Made by a program: the position numbers and the translations under genes | The notes under the pieces: model-generated | Databases searched by the model: none | What the model saw: only the letters and a program-made list of their open reading frames with translations | Told to the model about the DNA's origin: nothing | Origin: Lachancea thermotolerans CBS 6340 | Taxonomy: Eukaryota > Ascomycota > Saccharomycetes > Saccharomycetales > Saccharomycetaceae | Assembly: GCF_000142805.1 (NCBI RefSeq) | Contig: NC_013083.1 | Span: 806,001 to 870,000, forward strand | Length of the DNA: 64,000 nt | Direction: 5' to 3' | Shown here: piece after piece, positions 10,434-19,944 of the stretch | Numbering within the stretch: the stretch's first letter is position 1 | Layout of the letters: every line of letters begins with the position of its first letter

Positions 10434-11804
10434 ATGCTGAGAACCACTGGCAGTGCGGCCGAAGGCAGCAAAGAGTCGCCAGACGGAAGCACAGGTCCTA
10501 GGTCGCCGCGCCACGTTAGAAACAGGAACACTAAGAACCTTTCGCTGAGCATAAGCAAATCTCCTACGCAGCGCATTTCGGCCATGGAAGAGCACTTCGG
10601 AGTCACCCCGCAGGACACATTGCAAGGTCCCGTACAGATACCGAAGCCTACACCAAATCAGAGGGAAGCACAGATATTCACGCTCTCCGGTGTAATGAAC
10701 TCTTCTGCAACATCTCCAGTGTCAGCCACGGGCTCACAGGGCGCCAAAAACCGGCTCAAGAGGGGCATGTCTTTGCCGTTATCTTTGAAAACAGCAAACG
10801 TTCGTAGCGCAGCGGCACACAGCTTCTCGCACCAAAGCCCAGGTGCAGAGCGCACCTCCTCTAGCATAGAGGCCCAAAGCTTGCTATTGGGATCTCAGCC
10901 CGACCCCCCGCAGCCGATAACCTCCTGGGTTTATCACAAGAGCTCATCTCTATCGTCCTCACCATTGGATGAAGAAAATGGGCCCTACACGTATACAGAG
11001 GTTTACAAGGAGAACGCCTACCCGGCGGGTCCACTGTTGGTGTTTGGTTCATACATCTACTTGTATTCTGAACCGACAGTTGAGGACATGTCAAAATTTG
11101 ATGTGGTTATCAATGTTGCCAAAGAAGTACAGGACTGCAGGGCACAACTTCAACCATCTGAAAGCTTAGAATACCACCACGCTGAATGGACTCACACCAC
11201 CAAGATATGTACGGATCTGCCGAGACTTACGCAAATCATTCATCAAGCAGTTATTGCTAAGAAGAGAGTGCTGGTACATTGCCAATGCGGGGTGTCGCGG
11301 TCTGCTTCTTTGATCGTTGCATATATTATGCGCTACCAAAACCTGGCTCTCAACGACGCTTACAACAGGCTTAAATCAGTAGCCAAGGACATAAGCCCGA
11401 ATATGAGCCTTATTTTCCAACTAATGGAATGGAACGAGGCGCTCAATGCCCAGCGACAACGCACTGCCCAGGAGGATCTGAAGGTTGCTCGCAATAAGGC
11501 TTCCTCGCTAGACCTGGATAAGAGCAACAGCGATCCCGTTGAAATTGCGAATATGATATCACAACAGAATGCACTGGATCTTTCCAGCCCTAATTGCTCC
11601 AGCGTTTCTACCGAAAACACTCCGTGCACGCCTAGTGAGTTTCTGAATTGTGACCAGTTAACGTCTACGGCTACCAGCTCAAGTAAACTCTTCGGCACTG
11701 CTAGGCCTCTGGTGCCCGGCCCCCCTCCGCACCTATCAAATTTTAACTCATTCGCCCAATCTCCGGTAGAAATAGGTGATAAAGGTCGCTCTGGTTGGGA
11801 TTAA
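10434..11804 (+). CDS. MSG5: MSG5/SDP1, dual-specificity MAP kinase phosphatase
   Basis: Encodes 456 aa from the ATG at 10434. The open frame starts seven codons earlier at a GTG, which is not a yeast start. The catalytic loop HCQCGVSRS lies at residues 282-290 with nucleophile Cys283, followed by AYIMRYQNL and the family block AKDISPNMSLIFQLMEW. It dephosphorylates Slt2/Fus3-type MAP kinases. The N-terminal RNRNTKNLSLSI block is shared with Msg5 and is absent from the shorter Sdp1, so MSG5 is the closer name for this single ortholog of the pair (YNL053W/YIL113W). The Ser/Thr-rich tail ends GRSGWD. Confidence 0.93.
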   Translation: MLRTTGSAAEGSKESPDGSTGPRSPRHVRNRNTKNLSLSISKSPTQRISAMEEHFGVTPQDTLQGPVQIPKPTPNQREAQIFTLSGVMNSSATSPVSATGSQGAKNRLKRGMSLPLSLKTANVRSAAAHSFSHQSPGAERTSSSIEAQSLLLGSQPDPPQPITSWVYHKSSSLSSSPLDEENGPYTYTEVYKENAYPAGPLLVFGSYIYLYSEPTVEDMSKFDVVINVAKEVQDCRAQLQPSESLEYHHAEWTHTTKICTDLPRLTQIIHQAVIAKKRVLVHCQCGVSRSASLIVAYIMRYQNLALNDAYNRLKSVAKDISPNMSLIFQLMEWNEALNAQRQRTAQEDLKVARNKASSLDLDKSNSDPVEIANMISQQNALDLSSPNCSSVSTENTPCTPSEFLNCDQLTSTATSSSKLFGTARPLVPGPPPHLSNFNSFAQSPVEIGDKGRSGWD

Positions 11805-12248
11805 CTTGCTGTAACGAGATCGCGCATTCATTTTCTCACCCTTCACCTTGCATTGTGTACAATTTTCAGCACAAATCGTGTGCTCACCACCTCACTATTG
11901 TCCGCCTTTAACAACTATTCTTCAACGTTCTTTATCTCAAAGATATTTTAATACCCACGAGCGGCTTTGCTTCTTGCCAGCCCTCCATAGATGACATTTA
12001 AGCTACTGTAATTCTAGTATACTCAAGAATCTAAAAATGTACCATAATAACTCTGTCAACTAGATATAAGTGAGACCCTTGCTGATCTTATGGAATAACA
12101 TTCATTTTTAGATATCATTTTATACAAAATAAATAAGAAGCACAATATTCATCTCAACGAGATGCGCGTTCTTATTAGCTGTAGCGCTTATCCTAAATTA
12201 ATAATTTGTAGTAGCGCACTTACAAGGTTCTGAACAAGGCCTAAAGAT
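11805..12248. other. Intergenic region MSG5/SDP1 to HOS4
   Basis: About 440 bp and AT-rich, with TATACAAAATAAATAAG near 12121-12137 as a possible core promoter for HOS4. I see no gene, RNA or repeat. Confidence 0.55.
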
Positions 12249-15200
12249 ATGAGTGATGGGTCCAGAAGCTCAAGTAATGAACCAGGGCTGCCTACCGTGA
12301 AGAAAAGATCACTAAGCAATTACCTTTCAAACATACAAAACCGCAGAGAGGAGTTGGGGAGAGTTGTTAAGAAAGAGGAGGATAAAGCCAAACATGGAGC
12401 AGCCACTAGCGGGGCAAATTCTACGAAAGAAGCTGGAGTGAAGGAGGACGCACCGAAACATAGTGATAGCCTTGGCGTTAAAAAGACCGAAAACGAGATG
12501 AGGGATGAACTAAGAGAGAAGAGTATGCTGGAAGCTAGCAGAGACCTTGGTAATACAGATTCCTCAGCTGGGCAAGAAAAAGTTTCTAAGGGTGCGCCAA
12601 AACCACCGGGTGATGAGAATGGCGGAAAAGAAGAGAACAAGAACGGGAGCGGTTCGGACCAGTCTTTGTCGACAACGCGTGCTCCATCAGAGAGCAAAGA
12701 CAATTGTACTGTAAAAAATAAATCAGAGGATCCGAAGAGCGAAACTGTGGGGGAAGCTTCTGAAGCTGAAAAGGATAGCCGAAAAAATGCCAACGAAGAT
12801 AGTTCTGATGTCAAAACAGCACCTAAAGGTTCTATAATAAAATCAGAACTTATTCAGCTAATTGAAGAACCTGAGAAAGAAAAACCAAGAGAAAAAAACG
12901 AAGAAATTGAAAGCGAGCTGAGTGAAGTCGATAGTGATGCACCTACAGAGCCTGCTTCGCCCCCCAAGCCCAGGTTAGGACGACTTATAAGAGGTGATCA
13001 ACTGAAATCTCCAACAAAGTCCAACTCTCGTTATTTCTCTACGGGTAATAGCGAAGAGTCGGAACTTTCTGATATAGAAGACTTGAATCACTTACCAATT
13101 TCGAGCAGTATTCTACACGGTGACTCGTCACCGCACAAGCCTTCACATATTGGCCTAAATTCATCACCCGTGAACCTTGTCCATTCGAAACCTAAACCGA
13201 CTACTGCGGTCAAATCGCACGTAGCCATCAGTAAAACCACGAAAACCCGGAAGTCAGGCGTTCATAGGGATGCTGGGGGCCGAACCAGGTTACAAATTGC
13301 CTGCGACAAGGGAAAACACGATGTCGCTAAAAGACTCATTCAGGAAGGTTATGATGTTAACGACCAAGACAACGCTGGAAATTCGCCGCTGCATGAGGCT
13401 GCTTTAAATGGCCACCTGGATATTGTAAAGCTATTGCTAAGCAATGGAGCGGATGTGAATATCCAGTCCCATGAGCCAGTCAAAGACACACCCTTGATTG
13501 ATGCCGCTGCGAATGGCCACTTAAAAGTGGTTAAACTACTTTTGAAATATAATGCTGATCCAACAATTTCAAACGCCAAAGGGCTCACAGCTTTTGAGTC
13601 TATTGATGAAGATTCTGATTTTGACAGTGAAGAGCGGAAGCTGGTGCGCGACCTCAAATACGAGTTACGAAAAGCAGCCACAGAATTTGGCAATAACCCC
13701 GGAAGACAAGCGCGCTCGTCATCCAAAAACGGTTTCTCAGAAAGTGAAAGGTCTTCCTCTAATGCTCGAATGGAAGAAGAGTTTTTTTGGACAGACATAT
13801 CATCAAAGGCGGGCAGAGAAAAGCTTTTAAGAGCCTCGCGAGAAGGGAAGCTTTCTTATGTTGGAGCGTATCTCGAAAATGGTGGCCGTGTTGATTTCAA
13901 GTCTTTCACAGAAGCTGTGAGATCAGGACACGAGGACATTACAAGTTTATTTCTTGCTTTCGGTGCACAGCCTAACTTGGTTCTGCGGGATGGCCAAACT
14001 CCTTTAATGATGTCGTTGGGGCGTGGTCATATAGGGACTGCTAAACTTTTACTTGAGGCGGGCGCGAATCCATTAGCGAAAGACAAGAAAGGCAAGTCGG
14101 TGCTGAGCTATGCCAAAAATAGCGAATTGGGGCTTGTGAGTGAAGACGAAGTTCAGCTTATTGAAAACGCGATAAGAAAGGAACGTCGATCAAACGAAGA
14201 ATTTTGGAATAGAGAAAGTCCAGGGTCAGAACGCACCGAGAAAAGCCAACAGCAGGAAGAACAGGATGAATCAACCAAGGCAAGCAATCAATCACCACAA
14301 AAGGCCCGTTTACTTTCAACTAAATCCACTGTTCCTCAAAAAAGACCTCATTCCTACGAGTCACAGTCAAACACAAACATTTCAGACGTTAAAGAACCCT
14401 CTCCAGAGGTGGATGCCGGCTCCAGAAACCCCTTTATTCAGGATAGCTTCGAAGGTTATGCAGGCAATAGAAGGTCTCCAAGAGATGGTTCACTAAGTCC
14501 AGGGACAGTGCTGCCTATGTCAGACCCACCGAGAAGCCAGACCTCAACACCGGCATATCCGGGAAGTGTAAAGGCTGTCGAGACTACCGAAGAGCGTGAA
14601 CAGAGATTGAAAGCGGAAGAATCTTACAGACAAAAGAGGTTGCTTAATAAAAAGAAGAAGGAACAAGAGTTTTTACAGAAGATTGCAGAGGACGAACGGA
14701 AACGGGAGGAAGAGATCGCACGACAGGATGCTGAGCGTGCCAAAAAGCTTGAAGAAGAAAAGGCCAAACAGGCTGAGAGAGAGATCCAGAAGCGCACTGA
14801 GGCTGAGCTCGAACGCCGTCGTAAAATTAGAGCGCAATATCCGTTGGGGCTTCGCGCCATTGATTTTGACAGAAAAGACGAATTTCAAAGATTTCTGCCA
14901 ATATATTATGTGACAATTGATGGTCTCAGACATGTGCTGGATTTACAGGTTTGCATCCTTTTAAAGGATGAGTCGTTTTTAGCCAAGTGCGAGAATGGCA
15001 GAGACATCCCCCAAGCACAAAAGGAGCAGATTTGGAATATATTCAAGTTCATATTCCTCTACGGCGGGAGAAAATCTACCGATAAAGCGTTTGGAAGTCA
15101 GGCACTTTCAGGTATTGATAGGCTTTCGTTTAAAGACCTCGCTGAGCTTGATAATGCCGAGCGTCAAAAGTTTGCAAACCTACCTCTACGATGGATACCG

Positions 15201-15470
15201 TGGAACTCTGTCTCATTCCCCGAGGGGACTGAAATTATAAAAGAAGCTGCTGAATCTCAAATGATTGAAGTCAGTCTGGAGCAACATACGACGAGCTGGC
15301 TCGGCGCTCAGACCAATTCTACAAATGCATCACACTATAATTCACATCAAGTCCCTCTTTCTACGGCCATTCGGCAGATCCCGCAAGAAGTATATGGGGA
15401 CCTTCCACCACGGCTCCGCAATCGCTCAAGCATTTTGAAGGTCTTAAAAGGTCCCCGCCCCTCATGGTAG
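12249..15470 (+). CDS. HOS4: HOS4, ankyrin-repeat subunit of the Set3 histone deacetylase complex
   Basis: Encodes 1073 aa (S. cerevisiae Hos4 has about 1083). The first 330 residues are charged and disordered. Ankyrin repeats run from about 345 to 445, including NSPLHEAALNGHLDIVKLLL and TPLIDAAANGHLKVVKLLL. A second ankyrin group lies at about 520-620. A highly charged coiled coil covers about 775-860 (KKKKEQEFLQKIAEDERKR) and a conserved C-terminal domain follows. Hos4 acts in Set3C with Hos2, Hst1, Snt1 and Sif2, repressing meiotic and cryptic transcription. The place between SDP1 and COX5 matches YIL112W. Confidence 0.95.
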   Translation: MSDGSRSSSNEPGLPTVKKRSLSNYLSNIQNRREELGRVVKKEEDKAKHGAATSGANSTKEAGVKEDAPKHSDSLGVKKTENEMRDELREKSMLEASRDLGNTDSSAGQEKVSKGAPKPPGDENGGKEENKNGSGSDQSLSTTRAPSESKDNCTVKNKSEDPKSETVGEASEAEKDSRKNANEDSSDVKTAPKGSIIKSELIQLIEEPEKEKPREKNEEIESELSEVDSDAPTEPASPPKPRLGRLIRGDQLKSPTKSNSRYFSTGNSEESELSDIEDLNHLPISSSILHGDSSPHKPSHIGLNSSPVNLVHSKPKPTTAVKSHVAISKTTKTRKSGVHRDAGGRTRLQIACDKGKHDVAKRLIQEGYDVNDQDNAGNSPLHEAALNGHLDIVKLLLSNGADVNIQSHEPVKDTPLIDAAANGHLKVVKLLLKYNADPTISNAKGLTAFESIDEDSDFDSEERKLVRDLKYELRKAATEFGNNPGRQARSSSKNGFSESERSSSNARMEEEFFWTDISSKAGREKLLRASREGKLSYVGAYLENGGRVDFKSFTEAVRSGHEDITSLFLAFGAQPNLVLRDGQTPLMMSLGRGHIGTAKLLLEAGANPLAKDKKGKSVLSYAKNSELGLVSEDEVQLIENAIRKERRSNEEFWNRESPGSERTEKSQQQEEQDESTKASNQSPQKARLLSTKSTVPQKRPHSYESQSNTNISDVKEPSPEVDAGSRNPFIQDSFEGYAGNRRSPRDGSLSPGTVLPMSDPPRSQTSTPAYPGSVKAVETTEEREQRLKAEESYRQKRLLNKKKKEQEFLQKIAEDERKREEEIARQDAERAKKLEEEKAKQAEREIQKRTEAELERRRKIRAQYPLGLRAIDFDRKDEFQRFLPIYYVTIDGLRHVLDLQVCILLKDESFLAKCENGRDIPQAQKEQIWNIFKFIFLYGGRKSTDKAFGSQALSGIDRLSFKDLAELDNAERQKFANLPLRWIPWNSVSFPEGTEIIKEAAESQMIEVSLEQHTTSWLGAQTNSTNASHYNSHQVPLSTAIRQIPQEVYGDLPPRLRNRSSILKVLKGPRPSW

Positions 15471-15535
15471 CTTGCTACCCGATTTCTCACATTGTTATAT
15501 AACAACCGCACTGACATGCTAGAGCTGTCATAAGG

Positions 15536-15583
15536 CACGTGATAATCGTTATAAATTACCAACATTTCCCGATCTATGATTGG
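15536..15583. promoter_or_regulatory. E-box and CCAAT box upstream of COX5
   Basis: A CACGTG core at 15536-15541, read as ATCACGTG-like with its flank on the minus strand, is followed by ATTGG at 15579-15583, a reverse CCAAT box. Both lie 150-200 bp upstream of the split COX5 start codon. Hap2/3/4/5 control is expected for respiratory genes. Actual binding is inferred. Confidence 0.45.
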
Positions 15584-15735
15584 CTATTTCCAAGAAATAG
15601 TTATATATGAAAAATTTTGGGAACAAGGAAATGAGCTCTGGAGTTATCGATTGAATAATATTTCAGCTCTTTCGTGATAGAACTTTGCAGTTCAAACAAA
15701 AGTTGTTTCGATCACCAAGTGAAGTCTATTTATCA

Positions 15736-16519
15736 AGTATGTCAAAGAGTACTATAGGAAACCAAGCCATTCGTTAGTTGTTTGTTGCATCCATCGCGCT
15801 CACCACCAAGGTGTTGGAATAGAGGGATGTTGAAGTTTTTTAATAAAGACGCGATTGGGTTCTACTGGGAGCAGACGTTCCTGTTTCATGTGTTCCGGAA
15901 GTCATTCTGCCAGGTCATTTTTACGGGCCGGAGTTCTTTTTCTCGACGCCCTTCGAGCATCTAGTCTGAATGCCTTTACTGCATTGCAAACCTCTATCGG
16001 TGGCCATTGCCCCTCTGCACATTTGATTGCCACGGCTTCCCAAAAAACACCTACTAACTTTTAACAGTGTTGCGTTCCTCTTTTGCCAGAGTAGCTCGCG
16101 TAACGCCCGCGAGATTCGCCCAAACACAAGCCATTTCCAAGGCCGCTATCGTCGACCTGCACTCTAGATGGGAAGATCTGCCTGCTGTTGAGCAACAAGA
16201 GCTCGTCAGCAAGCTGACTGAGCGCCAGAAGCTTCCCTGGAACCAGATGACCGAGACCGAGAAGCAGGCTGCGTGGTATATTTCCTACGGCGAGTGGGGA
16301 CCAAGAAGACCAGTTCACGTCAAGGGTGACGGCGCTTACATTGCCAAGGGTGTCGCTGTCGGCTTGGTTGGATCCGTGGTGTTGTTTGCTATAATCAGAC
16401 AATTCGGTGGGGAGGAGCCCAAGACCATGACCAAGGAGTGGCAGTTGAAGTCTGATGAGTACCTAAAGTCCAAGAACGCGAACCCATGGGGTGGCTACTC
16501 TCAAGTTCAATCCAAGTAA
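15736..16519 (+). CDS. COX5A: COX5A/COX5B, cytochrome c oxidase subunit Va/Vb (spliced)
   Basis: The CDS is join(15736..15736, 16068..16519), 453 nt, 150 aa. Exon 1 supplies only the A of the start codon. The intron splits A|TG, and the exon 2 frame reads MLRSSFARVARVTPARFAQT, an Arg/Ser-rich mitochondrial presequence. The body matches subunit V: HSRWEDLPAVEQQELV, TETEKQAAWYISYGEWGPR, one transmembrane helix near 87-108, then WQLKSDEYLKSKNANPWGG. It is a nuclear-encoded core-associated subunit of complex IV in the inner membrane. Without splicing the conserved frame has no ATG, only GTG. The same one-base first exon is, as I recall, known for S. cerevisiae COX5B (YIL111W). The locus is the single ortholog of COX5A and COX5B. 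Confidence 0.93.
15737..16067 (+). other. COX5 spliceosomal intron inside the start codon
   Basis: The donor GTATGT is at 15737-15742, the branch-point TACTAAC at 16052-16058 and the acceptor AG at 16066-16067. The length is 331 nt. The branch A to acceptor distance is only about 10 nt, close to the lower end for yeast. Confidence 0.9.
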
Positions 16520-17483
16520 AGCATTTTCACACCATATCGTACACCTTTTTGTTTTGATGAGGAACTCATTTCAGAGACCTGAGTGCATATTCATAAGCCA
16601 GATCTATGACTGGTCGAGTTCAAACCCGGTATGAGCTGCTGACCCTCGTTACCATCGATCTTTTATCCATGAATCATCTATCCGTATCTATATTTTTATT
16701 CATTTCAAGAATACACACCGATAATATAAGGAACCCCCGATAACCGAATATTGCTGACTATCTCTCATATAGGATACCGCTATTTATTTACACTGGACCA
16801 TAAAGGCCGAAAAATTGCCTTGGCCGAAAGGATACATTTTTGGCACCCACTGAACGCGACGCGCCAGAAATTTTCGATCAGATTAGACCTGGCTTATCTC
16901 AGAAACATTAATTGCGCCTTTTTTGTGGTAAAATTCTTCTGGCCGCTGACCGAGTTAAGCAAATCCAAGATGCGTGGGTCAATCGGGAATATAATATGTA
17001 AGTTCAAGAGCCAACAGTTAAAAACTCTTGCAGCTCCTCCTTGTTCGGCGCGGCCTCAATTAAACAAAAACTGTGGGGAATTCCATTTTCGTTGAACCAA
17101 AGAGCTTGAAATATAGCCGCAATTGAAAAAAAAGTTTGCTTCCTATTCCCTTCAGATGCAGACCTCCTCGTTAACTCTTCACACACTGTATGTTTTGCGG
17201 ACTATTTGTAACTGAAGCTCTTTTTAGTTGCAGATCGCTCGCTGAGCTCCTGCTAATTTGGCATCTTGAAGAACCGCGGAAACAGTTTGAAGTGGAATTG
17301 ACATATAGATAAGTGTCTTGGGACGGTGTCAATTGAAAGTCCAATCCCAATTCCAGTGACTCGCAAACAATTGCAAGTGCGACGCACTCAGTTGTTTCGT
17401 AGGTAATTATACCTAAACCAAAAAAATTAAGCTGAAGTTCGCTTCACCAGAAGCATCATCAATGGTGGGTGTGTACTTCAAGG
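16520..17483. other. Intergenic region COX5 to HPM1
   Basis: About 960 bp. An open frame near 16751-17095 begins at TTG, has no early ATG and resembles nothing known, so I do not call it. The region otherwise holds the COX5 3' end and the HPM1 promoter. I see no RNA gene or repeat. Confidence 0.5.
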
Positions 17484-17539
17484 ATGTCATTCCAGTTCGC
17501 ACTATCAAGTGCAGATCTCAGCGACGACGAGCTGAGTGA
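17462..17539 (+). other. Upstream ORF overlapping the HPM1 start
   Basis: An ATG at 17462 opens a 25-codon frame that ends at TGA 17537-17539, past the HPM1 ATG and in a different frame. Its -3 base is T, whereas the HPM1 ATG has A at -3, so leaky scanning would be needed if the transcript includes it. Confidence 0.4.
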
Positions 17540-18611
17540 CTCTCAAAACAGTCACCAAATTTCAACAGGTGACATCACGGGCGCCGCTACCCCGGCTGTA
17601 AACCCATTAGACGCACCTCATCTCAGATCCAACGAGCTTAAGCAGCCCCAGTGGGAGGGCCTGAATAAAATCCTAGAGAGCCTGAAAGATGTACGAGTTT
17701 CGTTCGAAAAAATCCATACACCTGACAAGGGCATTCCTCTTTACCGGAGGGAGCTTTTCGACGTCAAACATCAATTGATGACAGAATCAGATGAGAAGGA
17801 TGACGAGCAAAGCAAGGTCGAATTGGAGATACTTATGGGCGAAACAAATGAAGACGTCCGCAAAAATGTTTATGAGGGTGGACTCAAATCATGGGAGTGT
17901 TCCATTGACCTTGTGGATGCTCTTTCGACTGACTTTGGCAACGGATTTAGCTCTGGCACGATACTGGAACTCGGTTGTGGAACATCTCTGCCGTCTGAAT
18001 ACCTTTTCGCACAGCTGCTAAAATCAAACAGACGTTGCGATGCCAAGCTCATTCTGGCGGACTACAACGATTCTGTTTTACGCTTGGTGTCAATCCCTAA
18101 CCTCATCATCACCTGGGCGCTCTTGACTTTAGACGAACAAAAACTCACCACACTCCAGCAGGGTGGAAATGAAACTGTGCCAATTGTTGAATACGAACTT
18201 ATTTTCACATCAGAGCTCCTGACGGCTTTCGAGGAGGACATCGTCAAGAGAGGCATCTCGATACTTCTGGCATCTGGGACTTGGGGCCGCGATTTGTGCT
18301 CCCTATTATCTCCGGAACTTTCCCGATCGGAAGAAGTTCTGCTTCTCTCTTCTGAAACAATCTATCATCCAGAAACACTACCAATTATTTCAGAACTCAT
18401 TTTGGAACTGATGCAGCTCACTGCTCATGCCTCGAATTCTACGATAAAGACGCTTGTGGCTGCTAAAGACATATATTTCGGTGTTGGAGGGAGTGTGATT
18501 GAGTTCGAAAGGTACATGCAACAAAGAATAAAAGAGCGCCGCTTAGGCTTAAAACTCTTTACACAAAAAGTTCAAGCTGGGCTGAAGCGGTCAATTGTAT
18601 CGATAGAATAA
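17484..18611 (+). CDS. HPM1: HPM1, protein histidine methyltransferase of ribosomal protein L3
   Basis: Encodes 375 aa from the ATG at 17484. The longer frame begins at GTG 17469. The class-I methyltransferase SAM-binding motif ILELGCGTSLP starts at residue 160. Conserved blocks before and after it are RRELFDVKHQLM, NVYEGGLKSWECSIDL, LILADYNDSVLRL and SSETIYHPETLPII, and the C-terminus GLKRSIVSIE is typical of the family. Hpm1 modifies a histidine of Rpl3 on the 60S subunit. The gene occupies the YIL110W position after COX5. Confidence 0.95.
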   Translation: MSFQFALSSADLSDDELSDSQNSHQISTGDITGAATPAVNPLDAPHLRSNELKQPQWEGLNKILESLKDVRVSFEKIHTPDKGIPLYRRELFDVKHQLMTESDEKDDEQSKVELEILMGETNEDVRKNVYEGGLKSWECSIDLVDALSTDFGNGFSSGTILELGCGTSLPSEYLFAQLLKSNRRCDAKLILADYNDSVLRLVSIPNLIITWALLTLDEQKLTTLQQGGNETVPIVEYELIFTSELLTAFEEDIVKRGISILLASGTWGRDLCSLLSPELSRSEEVLLLSSETIYHPETLPIISELILELMQLTAHASNSTIKTLVAAKDIYFGVGGSVIEFERYMQQRIKERRLGLKLFTQKVQAGLKRSIVSIE

Positions 18612-18748
18612 GATAGTGATTAATTAACTTCGCAACATTATCTCAAAATTCTGGATAGTCGTTTGAAATGATACAAATACAGGTGTTAGCTAATGTAACC
18701 AAAACTTGGTGATTAGTTCCAATCAAGAGCCATTAAAAGAGAATAAGC

Positions 18749-19912
18749 ATGTCGGATCCCCTAGCTGCATTTGAAGACTATTTGACACCCGATTTCAATG
18801 CAAGCAGGACATGTAATAAGCTACTGAAAGCGTCAAACCCAGATTTGCAATGTGAAGAACTTGATTTAGTGACGCCTTTAAAGAAAGTTAAATATCATAT
18901 CGAAGAGATTGAGCGAAGAAATGATGATGTTATAAAAGCAAATCCTTCACACTTGATAGAAAGCTTCGATAGCAAGAAGATTGCTCAAGTGCAGACTCGC
19001 GATGCATTGAGTTCTTCTCTTGAGTACTTAAGCATGTCTTATAAAAGGTTGGACGCTGAGGTATTAGAGCCTTACCAAAAGTGCTTGCTTCTGAGGTCAG
19101 CATTGAGCAAAATACACCAGACCTCTAGCATCCTGAGAGACGTGTCGATATTTCTGCATCTGCTCAGGCAAGTTACAGGCTTTGGTACATTGGACCAAAC
19201 TGACCCCTCAGCTCACCAAAAAGCCCTTATCCTTGCCTCAATTCATTCTCAAATCCAGACGGAGCTCAGTTCAAATCCAAATCTGGGAGCATTGGAACTG
19301 GTAAAAAAATATGATGTTGAAACTATTCTCCCAAGCCGACGCAATACTGTAAGGTACCTATCTGATAGGTTGTTCAGCGACTGTGCAAATAACCTTGAAG
19401 TGCAGTCTAAGAATTTGGATGTTACTCAACTCGCGAAGGCTCTTTACGAGCTGTCTCAAAAAGACTTCATCACGGTAATTGACAGGGTGCTATTGTCTAA
19501 AATTACAAACAGCACCCAAACGCTATCAAAAACAATCACCTCAATCAAAACGCTCCCTGCAGCTTTAGAAACAGTTATGAAGAACGGGAGAGATGTCAGG
19601 GCATTGGGAAGGGCTCTGAATGAAGCTGCATCTACGAAAAGTACTCTCCTGAAGGACTACTTATCGCATAAGAAGCACAGTTGCATCTCCGAGATGTTTT
19701 GGAGCAGGGTTTCGAAAAATTTCAAAAGGGAGTTTGAAATATCCTTCAATAGGGGAGGCCCTGTCGGAAAGTCGCTTGCCGCAAATTCGTCAGTAATATT
19801 GGAAAGCATAATAAATGCCATGAAAGACTCCACTGAAAAGGAAAATGGTGAGTCTAACCTGGAAAAAATGCTAGATTCTGTTGCTATACTAAATTTACAT
19901 ACTACAAGGTAA
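18749..19912 (+). CDS. COG5: COG5, subunit of the conserved oligomeric Golgi complex
   Basis: Encodes 387 aa (S. cerevisiae Cog5 has 403). It is helical and coiled-coil-like throughout and begins MSDPLAAFEDYLTPDFN, followed by LVTPLKKVKYHIEEIE, matching the Cog5 N-terminal block. It tethers retrograde vesicles at the Golgi as part of lobe B (Cog5-8). It sits head-to-tail after HPM1 and converges on the YNL050C-like gene with about 30 bp between stops, the order of YNL051W and YNL050C. COG6 of the same lobe is also in this window. Confidence 0.88.
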   Translation: MSDPLAAFEDYLTPDFNASRTCNKLLKASNPDLQCEELDLVTPLKKVKYHIEEIERRNDDVIKANPSHLIESFDSKKIAQVQTRDALSSSLEYLSMSYKRLDAEVLEPYQKCLLLRSALSKIHQTSSILRDVSIFLHLLRQVTGFGTLDQTDPSAHQKALILASIHSQIQTELSSNPNLGALELVKKYDVETILPSRRNTVRYLSDRLFSDCANNLEVQSKNLDVTQLAKALYELSQKDFITVIDRVLLSKITNSTQTLSKTITSIKTLPAALETVMKNGRDVRALGRALNEAASTKSTLLKDYLSHKKHSCISEMFWSRVSKNFKREFEISFNRGGPVGKSLAANSSVILESIINAMKDSTEKENGESNLEKMLDSVAILNLHTTR

Positions 19913-19944
19913 TCGAATTTTGCTTGTAAGCAAAGATGAGCCGG

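Noticed and set aside
16600-16640. GAGTTCAAACCC resembling a tRNA B box
   Set aside because: The flanks do not form a T-stem and there is no A box or acceptor stem at a suitable distance.
16751-17095. 114-codon plus frame between COX5 and HPM1
   Set aside because: It begins at TTG, has no early ATG and shows no recognisable motif.
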